Shown one piece after another: positions 55,169 to 64,000 of a DNA stretch of 64,000 nt. Every line of letters starts with the position of its first letter. The stretch's first letter is position 1. Origin of the DNA: Asterella californica (lineage: Eukaryota; Streptophyta; Marchantiopsida; Marchantiales; Aytoniaceae); the NCBI GenBank assembly GCA_036924285.1, contig JAYKYS010000009.1, forward strand, positions 13,392,001 to 13,456,000, in the 5' to 3' direction. A model generated the notes under the pieces. The model was not told the origin of the DNA, did no database searches, and was given only the letters and a program-made list of their open reading frames with translations. A program made the translations under genes and the position numbers.

Positions 55169-57427
55169 ACAGAAAAACATGATTTTTTTAGTGGACGAAA
55201 ATCAGACATTCATGTCATACGAGTCGAAAAATAAAAATCTTCACGTCATGCGAGCTGGAAAACAAGAAAACATTCTGATAGTATACAGCGACTGCAACTA
55301 TTATCGCAGAAAAATAACTCTCACTCAAGGAAACGAACTGTACATCCGGTGAATATACATGTTCGGAAATATAATATCCATCCACTATAGTCACAGTTCT
55401 CTGCGAATAACCATCACATGAGCGGGTGTGGTCAGGTAGAATTTGCGCTCGCTTAAACAAGATACGGGACAAAATCTACTGTAGGTAACAGTTCTATTCA
55501 CCGTAACAGTTTTTTCATGTCGTTTCTTTAGAAGTCGTTTACGGCTATTGACGTCATGTACACTTAGAAGGAAGAAATTAATTAATTAATTCCCTAACAT
55601 TTTTCACGAGAAAGGTTAAAAAATATATTAATGTGCAGATGAAATGCGGATCTTTTGTTAACATGGTCTCTGATTTATTCTCTTCGCAGTGGATTTAGCA
55701 TGTTACTTATGAGTTATGTCCGGATCTGTTGGCAACTCTGGAGCTATTTAATACTTAAACAGTTATGGATAAATTCGATATCTTATAACAGCTGTGTACA
55801 ATATTTTTACATAACGCTTACTTATTTTCTTACGTAATAAAAAATGCAGTTCTATGTATAAGGACGTGGCGAAAAATATACGGCTAGATGAGGTTCTAGT
55901 AAGTTACACTGTACTTGTGATTTATTTACCCCGTAACGTGTGGTTAACGGGTACGAAATAACCCGTGAATGGCCAAAAACTGTGCAAGAACTGCTAGTGT
56001 AAAACACGGAAAAGAGTCTTCACATTTTCTGGTTTTCTTTCTTTTCGACAGAGATTTCTCCTTTCGTGCTGCAGTCATCAACTGAAAGACGCTTTTCATT
56101 GTGAATGGCCCTTCAAACAACCTAAATTATTTTTTGTAAGAGTCTTTTTTCTCTCGATAGAAGAAATTGAATTCTAGTAGATATTTCAAAATAATTCGAC
56201 GATTCGTATCAATTTTCCCTGAAGTATAAACATGAGTATAAAGGCTTTGATCTCTTGGACTCTTTTTTTTGCCAGTTAGGACTCACGGAACATAGAAAAG
56301 GAATTGTTAAAAATGCTAGTGCAATAGTCGTATTTAATTAGTATGTCATCTGTTTTATACAAAATTAATCGCAACATAGGTATATTTATTTCTATATCGC
56401 AATATGGACACTCCCATCATAATAAAGTAATATCCTTTCGAAGAGTGATCATGAGATAATCCAGATTTGTTACAACAAATCAAATGTTCAAAAGCATGTT
56501 ACAATAAGGACTGTCAAAACTGTCCTAATGGGATTTTCTCCACATATATAATGAGCCTGCCTTCCATCTGAAGATGGAAGAGGGCAGCCAGTCTAATTTA
56601 TAACCTAACGCTTTCTTCAAGAAGGTTAGACAATAAACTCATGTATAAATTTATTAGTAGACTGTCGCCCTTGTAATCTTTGAGACGTGTTTTTCTGCGC
56701 TTGATTTATGGATTATATTTGTCTTGCATCGGGCCACTGTCCGAAGGTATATACGTTTCCATGAATAAATCTATGAAGTTAAGCCCCTAGAATGAGTAAA
56801 GTATATGAGTTCTGGGTGATCCGGAAGGATTTAGTTAGCATCAAGTCGAGTTTAGCGAGGATGATAGTGAATGCCTACTATTAGAATAGATTTTTAATTT
56901 AGATACGGTATCTTTCATGTAACAGAAATGTATAGCAAAAGAAACTCTTCCTGATGTATCTAATCCGTATCACGATACAAATGATTAGTAACGCGTGCAT
57001 ATTCATATAATTAAAACTGCGTTAAATATTGTACATTATCACGAGGTTAGTCTACTGATTGCGAAGCAAATAAAAACAAAATATTTTACCTTCTGCATGT
57101 TGTTCAACTATGTGCAATAAACTTGTCCCCTAATGTGTACCTAACATCATCTCCCTCGACAGCAGCCTTTTAAGACTGCCTTTATTCTTTCACTTCCTCT
57201 CACTTGTCTGAACCATAAATGCAATATGCCTGCAATCGATTCTCACCTTCTAACAGACTCTAACTACAAGCAGCGTTCTGATCCGTTCCGGATATCATAC
57301 TACGTCCATAGCGTACATCCGACACCAGGAGTGTGTGTGTATATGTTTCTGTACCTGAATATCAATCAGCACGCAGGATCCCGACACTTGTGCTTGAATA
57401 TGCCTATGGTAGACTCGAAAGCCTCGC
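55169..57427. other. AT-rich sequence, no gene recognised
   Basis: Only short ORFs (up to 85 codons) and simple AT-rich tracts are seen, including 'aattaattaattaatt' near 55,577. A small palindrome ('ctgccttccatct' / 'agatggaagagggcag') lies at about 56,557-56,585. Confidence 0.5.
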
Positions 57428-57640
57428 TGAAAGTGCAGAAGTACGCAAACACATCCATCACCAGATAAACGTAAAGCAAGACTAAAGATAAAGTACCATT
57501 CACATCACCAGAGAAACATGAAGGCTGAAAGAGCAGAAGTACGCAAACACATCCATCACCAAATAAACATAAAGCAAGACTAAAGATAAAGTATCATTCA
57601 CATCACCAGAGAAACATGAAGCGAGACTAAAGATAAAGTA
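57428..57640. repeat. 98-bp tandem repeat, two copies plus a fragment
   Basis: 'gcagaagtacgcaaacacatccatcacca' recurs at 57,435 and 57,533, and 'gactaaagataaagta' occurs three times. The third unit is shortened. The copies are nearly identical, so the duplication is recent. Confidence 0.85.
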
Positions 57641-59239
57641 TCATTCACAGGACAACATTTCCATTATGAATCACTTTTGCGCTGCCTCTGTTTCAGGACA
57701 TACTATCCTACAGATGTGTTGTTCGAAGGACACCAGAAATTACAAGCTTAAAGACTTCGGGCTAATGCTTGGAGATATGCTGCGACTGTTGTGACGAGGT
57801 TCTTTCCACATTATCCAGTAGAACATGTGCCACTTCTCCTTTGGCTGCACTATTCCACCCTATTCCCGTGGTGAGTTGGTTCTCGCTAGGATGTGAGACT
57901 TGACAGTCGTGTCCCACCAGAAGACAAGCCATGCCTTTCACGTAAACTTTTGAGCTGTAACCTTTTCATCTAAGGGCCCCTTCTGTTCAACGGCTCCACT
58001 GCAAACAGGTCTCAAAGTTTCCTGTTCTGCGAGTGCCCTGTTCCTGCCCGGGTATTCTCGCCACCTAAATGGAATATCTGACCTCTTCATCTCGACAAAG
58101 AGCTCTAGTCGCCAGCCGCCAACGAAGTCGGTGGATGCTGCTCAGATGCACCACTTTTTTACTCAGTGCCTTTCTTACCAAGTCCTCATGATTCGCATTC
58201 CTTCCCAAAGTCTCGTCATTAGGAGTTTCTTTAAGGTCTTCTAGAAGTGCTGTGTCCTCCTTAATCCAAAAGAGCACAGAAAGTATCTCTCATCGACACA
58301 CTCGATCTTCTTGCCAACATTCTTCGTACCTGGATCTCTACTGTAAGGTGCCCTAAATAAGAAACACGCCCCACTTATGCTGCGAAGACACTGCCGTGTG
58401 CCGTAGCAGACGGGGGATCCCAGACGATCTCCACTACCGAGTGTGCTAGTTTCATGTTCCGTTATGAGAATTTCTTTTTGCTGCATGCCCTGTTTCGTGG
58501 GAGCGTGCCTGCCTTACACCATTCTGGACCGTGCCACTGCCAAAGTGCTCTCAAACCTGATGCTGAACGTCAACGCAGTCAAGTCCTACTCGCTCACTCT
58601 CTCTCTTTCCTCTCTCTCTCTCTCTCTCTCTCACAGGACACAGAGGCCTAGATGCCAAAAGTGCTTGAGGTCGTTCATCGTCCACCGGAGCGCCTACAGG
58701 AGTTTGCTGCAGTAAGATCTACTACGACCGCCTCTGAATCATCTACTGTGAACCGCCCATGAACCAAGTCCCAACTCCATGCACGCAAGAAGTTCTCTCC
58801 GACGTCCACCGCCTACCTGGTGCTGACGCCATGTACCACCTCCCTTTGCGTTTGTACCAGAGAGCACAAAAGCTGCAGTAGACGTGCCTTCCTCAGTTAC
58901 TTACTGTGATCGACCACCGCACCTCGACTGGACGGGACTTGACGCCCACTAAACTGGACTCTGTTCAGCATAACAGCAGCACGACCAAGTTACCAGTATT
59001 TGAATGGACTACACAGCACGAAAAGGCAGGTCCGTATGCCTATCTCAACTATGTCTTTTAGTAATATTATTCGAGTTTTCCTGTGTTTTGGTGTACTACT
59101 GGTTCTTATCTTTATTATTTTCAAGAGAAGAGATAATGAACAAGAGTGCGTAATAAACTAAGAAGGTCCAGGAGACTGTATGGGGAACAAACACACCATT
59201 TCGTCTGAATGTACGGTTAGGAGTTTACACTATTTCAAT
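57641..59239. other. No gene recognised; CT microsatellite
   Basis: ORFs of 65-90 codons on both strands near 58,065-58,715 are not supported by any family. A (CT)11 microsatellite lies at 58,611-58,632. The rest is ordinary intergenic sequence. Confidence 0.5.
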
Positions 59240-59470
59240 AATTCTAAACATGAAATTACTCACAACATGGAAGAGGTAAAAATGCTAATTTTTAATTTAT
59301 TATCTAACCGTTATAAATATGTTGATTAAATAAAGTTTTTGAAATAGTTCTAAACATGAAATTACTCACAACATGGAAATGGCAAAAATGCAACGTTTTA
59401 ATTTATTATCTAACCGTTATGTCAAAAAAAGTTAAATAATAAATTAATATATTGATTAAATAAATTGTTT
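59240..59470. repeat. Tandem duplication of about 106 bp, AT-rich
   Basis: 'ttctaaacatgaaattactcacaacatggaa' occurs at 59,242 and 59,348, each followed by 'ttttaatttattatctaaccgttat' and 'gattaaataaa'. The second copy has a short AT insertion. Confidence 0.8.
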
Positions 59471-60139
59471 TCATTTACAAGTTGCCACACTTTTAGTTTT
59501 CGCAACATGTGAGTATACTCCTCTTTTATGGGTTATGTCTAGATCTTTTCGTGTTTCCAGTTCTGGATCTCATTTAACATTTAGAGATAAATTTTGTTTT
59601 CCCTGTCAATGTGATACAGAACTTTCACATAATACTTATATGTTTTCTAATGAGATCTAAATAAAACAACAAGCGACTCAAAAGACTCAAACTGTGGTAA
59701 TAAAGATGTTTCGTTAAGTTTGTTTTTTGGTAGTTGGGATTTTCGGATATTTTAGGTTCATTGCGCACGTGTGAAGATAGAAAGTGTGGAGCGTACTGGA
59801 TTATAATTTTTGTTGGTATATAGCTAACTGTCAACAGAAGGGTGGTTTCGTACTGCAATAACTGTACTGGACGAGGAAAAATATGCATGCAAAATCAACT
59901 TAGGGGAATGTCATTATTAATCACGATTACAATATTAATACGAGCGACACGTATGTAAAACCCTCCATATGATCAGAAATTTACTTGATCTGCCTGCTAT
60001 ACATTTTTCAGGTTTTACACGTCTCTTCATTTGATCAGACCCATGACTTGCTAGTTCTTATACTCTAGCCATGTCATGACAATTTGAAGAAGCCAGGTGA
60101 TCCTGACTTCAGGTGCGAACTCTAAAGATGTTGCATGAA

Positions 60140-60720
60140 TTCTGTCGATCTAGCACTTTCATCACCTATTGAAGCAAGCACTGATTCGTGACAGAATTCT
60201 ATGAGAAAATTCATGACTGAAGGAAGAAAACTCTTACATGAATGTTGAATCGCTAGTGGTACACACAAGTCAGACATCTATGTGCATCAAAAGCTCACAT
60301 ATGGGTCGTCTAACATGGCTCGCATACCTAAACTACAGTCTGTTGTAAGTCAGAGGTCCAATCAAATAAAAGATGTTAAATAGTTTTGTCGATTTTGCAC
60401 TTTCACCACATATTGAAGTAAGCACTGATTCATGACAGAATCCTATGATAGAATTCACGACTGAGGAAGAAAATATCTTACATGAATGTTGAATCACTAG
60501 CGGTACACACAAGTCAGACCTCATCACAGAATTCTACGAGAGAATTCACGACTGAAGAAAAAGAATATCTAACATACTGAAATAAGCACTGATTCATGAC
60601 AGAATCCTATGAGAGAATTCACGACGGAAGAAAAAGATATCTTACATAAATGTTGAATTACTAGTGGTACACACAAGTCAGACATATATGTGTATCAAAA
60701 GCTCACATATGGATCGTCTA
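60140..60720. repeat. Imperfect tandem repeats, 165-235 bp spacing
   Basis: 'attgaagyaagcactgattc.tgacagaat' recurs at about 60,170, 60,410 and 60,575. 'gaatgttgaatcrctag.ggtacacacaagtcagac' recurs near 60,243, 60,486 and 60,651. 'atcaaaagctcacatatgg.tcgtctaacatgg' closes the first and last units. It lies just downstream of the PILS gene. Confidence 0.75.
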
Positions 60721-60915
60721 ACATGGCCAAACTCGAAGCAATACAAGCATAACAGCTCGCATAAGTAGCCACACAGACACCGGTCGTAAGCTGAAAAGAC
60801 ACAAAGTGACAAGTTGGGTGACTTGTATTTGAAATTTATAATTACAGAAGAACTGTTAGCATAATACATTCGTCGTCGATCTTTAGATGTTTCCCAGGTA
60901 ATGCCGAACTCCGCT

Positions 60916-63914
60916 CTAACCAGGCGGAAAAGAGAGAAATATAGCCATCCAAAGCGTGATTGGGATGACCGACAGAGCGTACTGCGCAGAAACAAATGTC
61001 CACATAAGGAAATTCCAGAGTCCACAGAATGCTGCATTATACCAATATAACTTTAACTAAATTTCGGGCCTCAAAGATTGCAAACCTGACGAAGAAGAAG
61101 ATTTGCCAGCATCCCCGCTAAAGGCCTTGTACCTGCGTTTAGCTGGACGGTACCACAAAACAGAACAGGAATCAGACGATGGAGTTTAAAAGTTACAAGA
61201 AACAATCCACGAGAATACTACTCCATTACCTGGGCCAGAAGCACTAAATTTTGAGCTGTTGGCATTGCTGTCTCGGTCTGCAAAGTAACAGTAAACCAGG
61301 TGAGTTTAGAAAGGAATTAACAACATACATTTTTAGTAAGTCTTTTCTCGCTACCCGTTTAAGCACCGTCCAGCCAAGGCGCAGTAGGAGTAACCACTGA
61401 GGCTTTTCAAAACACCTAGAAAGGAAATCGATAGAACAGGCATTTTCCTTGACTTCACTGCACCTCACCATCTTCCCACAAGGTATGTTAAGTCCGGATT
61501 CTACTCATGACAACTATGGCAAAGTGGCAAGTGAATTAACGTACCAATATCTATTGATACACGGGTAAAGCAGCTTTCAGAGAAAACAGTGACTTCGCCC
61601 GCACATTAAAGGTAACCCCAAAATAGTTTTGAACCCATGTAAGTACAAGGTGAGTAACGAAGAGTGATAACATGTATGCTGACTTGGTTGGAGAAGTCAG
61701 CGAATGAATTATAACCGAGGTTGGGCCAAGAGGAAATGTGTAGGGTGAGCACATCTCCAAGATGTACACCTGGTGGCAGTAGGACAGAATACAAGTATAA
61801 ATGCGATGCCTAATGAGCTGAGCGAGAAAAAACAACTAATCTCTGTAATAACTGAACCAGCAAACGCAACAGCTTTAGTGTCAACCCAGAGGAAAGTAGA
61901 GGAAAGTAGAGGTTAGAAGCAAATCTCCCAACAAAGGTCACGGACACAGCTGTAGGTATTGAGTAGGTGTGCACTGAAACACCTAACTACCAACAGGTAC
62001 ACGCAGAGCATGCAACAGAACACACTACATGCACCTCAACCGGCTCACTGACTTCATCAGCACCCAACAGGGAGGGTTAGGCAATAGATGAATAGAAAAA
62101 GTGATCAAGCGGAGTTGAGGACTTTTCCAACTCAGCAGGGCCTTGTCGGTACAGGGGTTTCTGTTCAGATCCGGGAACATCTGAGGGCAAACTCCCGTTC
62201 TTAGTGTAGTGGAAGATCCGTGAGCTTGTGAAGAGAAAATGCCAGAAAGATTAGTGAAAGTAAAACACGTTATATGTCAAGCAAGAGACAACCAGAAGGA
62301 AATGGGGGGGGTAAAGGCAAGAGAGGTGATCCAAGGCAAAGCGTAACGAAGGTAAAAACAGAGCCTGTGTAACAGAGAGAAAACGGAAAACACATGGATT
62401 TCATAGAGGCATAAACCGAACTGCATCGTACAATGTATGCCCCGTCAGTTTGGAAAACACAAGGCCGATCACGGAAAGGGAAATGGTAAAGGTTAACGTA
62501 CCAATATAGTGAGCTGATAAATTGAATCAGCAGGTAACAAGTTTGCTTTTTGCAATGCCTGCAAGGGAAAGAGACCGGCAGAAGTCACGTGTAAGATTAA
62601 TAAGAGAAAGTCGGATAAAACAACCAGTCAGATACAAAAAGCATCATTCGAAGCCGGGATGAACTACTGATTGCACTCTTAGTTCAATGCATCCGACGCG
62701 AAAAGTTCGCTGTCAATCAACGCTAGGGCTCTTAGCAAATACACTTCCAGCTTCTCTTGGTATAACTTCGTAAAATAATGTGGACTAATGTCGTAGAGGA
62801 CGGCACACTCACACTAATAAAACAGATGCCCGTGAGTGGCATGATCAACAAGCGAACCAGTGATATGACCCAAAAAGCTTTGCTGTCTAATGCACTCTGG
62901 CTCTTCACCAGGCTCGCCTCTTGGTCTTCCAAGACCTCAATTTTCTGTGTATCCATTTCTTTAGGAGCACTTTTTCCACTCAGATTTTCCTTCTTTTTCG
63001 GCAAGCTCGCTCCCAACGACGTTGCTAGAACCACTGTCTGTACGGCAAGCGTTGCAGTCCCCAGCAACGTCACCGCCTGCGAGTAAACGGGGACAAGATT
63101 TTAGCACGATGTATCTTGCACCAAATTCAGACATTATGAGCTTCAGGTCAGTCCCGAACCCTAGGACCTCCTCCGCTTAGTAACTAAATCATGGAAATGT
63201 ACGATTTTAACCAAACACATGTGGAATGTCAATTAGAGCAGTCTAGTTACATGACAGTCCCACGCTTGCTCAGATTGGCGCCTTAAACAAGAGGTAGACG
63301 TCCCTCTCTTCCTGCAGGGGCCTGGGTCCGAGATATCAGAAAACAGCCAAGGCTAAAGCAGGCTCCTTGATCAGAGGCAAATGAAAAATACTGACCTCAA
63401 ATACAGGGCTCAGGATGCCTGCCGTGACTGATCTCAGTTTTGCAAGAGTTCCCACTGTGTCGAAATGAGAAGACACCAACGGAATTCCCTCTCTTCCTCC
63501 AAGGAATAAATGTGACAAAGGTGTGCCTCCAATCATAAGGCCAGTGAGCACCTAAATACGTAACGTCAAAGTGATTTGTTATTATGTCAGAAAAGCTACT
63601 GAACGGAGAATAATTCGTAGATGTATTGAACCTTTCACAACTGCACAGAAACTCATTCGCGATAGGACAGACTCAAACCACTTTCTTACAACTGAGGACA
63701 AGAACCTACCTGACTCTAATAAGATGGTGCTGGTCCCGGACTTACTCCATATAGCGGAGGGTTCATGACGCTCTCTATCCACTTGACCACTTTTCTCCAC
63801 CAAGGTTGCCCATCGGGAGATTCCACCTCTGAGACTTCATCACCGCTAGTAAGGATCTTGTAGCCGACTGTCCACATGGCCGGCGACCAACCGACCATAT
63901 AAAGAGCCAAGTAT
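60916..63914 (-). CDS. PIN-LIKES (PILS) auxin-carrier-like membrane protein, 5' exons outside the window
   Basis: Exons read on the minus strand are: 63,914-63,746 (YLALYMVGWSPAMW...WIESVMNPPLYG); 63,551-63,396 (VLTGLMIGGTPLSHLFLG...SPVFE); 63,076-62,813 (AVTLLGTATLAVQTVVLATS, a hydrophilic Lys/Glu loop, then VRLLIMPLTGICFIS); 62,558-62,502 (ALQKANLLPADSIYQLTIL); 61,277-61,230 (TETAMPTAQNLVLLAQ); 61,142-61,086 (LNAGTRPLAGMLANLLLRQ); and a last exon to the stop at 60,916 (FCGLWNFLMWTFVSAQY...LSFPPG). Exon lengths 156, 264, 57, 48 and 57 keep phase, with GT donors and AG acceptors. The hydrophobic segments and NPP and AMPTAQNL motifs fit PILS proteins, which control auxin at the endoplasmic reticulum. 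The final junction is unclear because the apparent intron is only about 50 nt. The N-terminal membrane bundle is beyond 64,000. Confidence 0.75.
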
Positions 63915-64000
63915 CTGAAATGGAATCGGGTAGATTAGAATGTATACAAAAAGTTTGTCTATCGTTGTGAATTTCCACCGCCCCTTAGCTTGTGCGTGAT

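Noticed and set aside
1..64000. CRISPR arrays, rRNA genes or bacterial-type operons.
   Set aside because: None were found. The repeats are direct LTRs, satellites or hairpins, and the genes have introns.

Overview
The window looks like a land-plant nuclear chromosome, most probably a bryophyte (a liverwort is my best guess). This rests on two intron-containing genes of plant families, GT-AG introns, abundant Ty3/Gypsy LTR retroelements and low gene density. The species cannot be fixed from the sequence alone. No bacterial-type operons, CRISPR arrays, rRNA genes or convincing tRNA genes were seen.

Only two host genes are well supported. A family 92 glycosyltransferase lies on the plus strand at about 19.3-21.9 kb, with a short first exon that encodes a membrane anchor. 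A PIN-LIKES (PILS) auxin-carrier-like gene lies on the minus strand at about 60.9-63.9 kb; its 5' exons are beyond the right edge. A GC-richer stretch at 17-19 kb, upstream of the glycosyltransferase, holds a weak candidate for a small secreted protein on the minus strand.

Most of the rest is transposon-derived. From left to right: a GAAGAC-rich retroelement-like unit with a broken coiled-coil ORF (1-5.3 kb); tandem repeats (5.6-8.5 kb); a badly decayed Gypsy element with remnants of both LTRs (8.5-13.4 kb); AT-rich sequence with a SINE-like unit and a dispersed repeat (13.5-16.8 kb); a nearly complete but inactivated Gypsy element with 1.32-kb LTRs (26,080-36,350), which carries an inverted, truncated LTR of a related longer-LTR subfamily inside its integrase; a minus-strand Tat/Athila-like Gypsy element with a GAAG-rich ORF downstream of integrase (about 37.7-47.8 kb); satellite-like tandem repeats (48.8-50.1 kb); a relic of an HUH-type (Rep-like) endonuclease gene (about 51.2-51.75 kb); two solo LTRs of the 26-36 kb family (51.9-53.4 and 53.8-55.2 kb); and AT-rich intergenic DNA with local tandem repeats (55.2-60.7 kb).

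The retroelement family at 26-36 kb is the most informative. Its intact insertions show 4-bp target duplications ending in CGG. Its LTR pair is a mosaic of near-identical and strongly diverged patches that match different solo LTRs in the same window. All short-LTR copies begin with a conserved inverted repeat. The HUH relic is the least expected gene family in the window. All pol and gag genes seen here are broken, so no element in the window looks autonomous.
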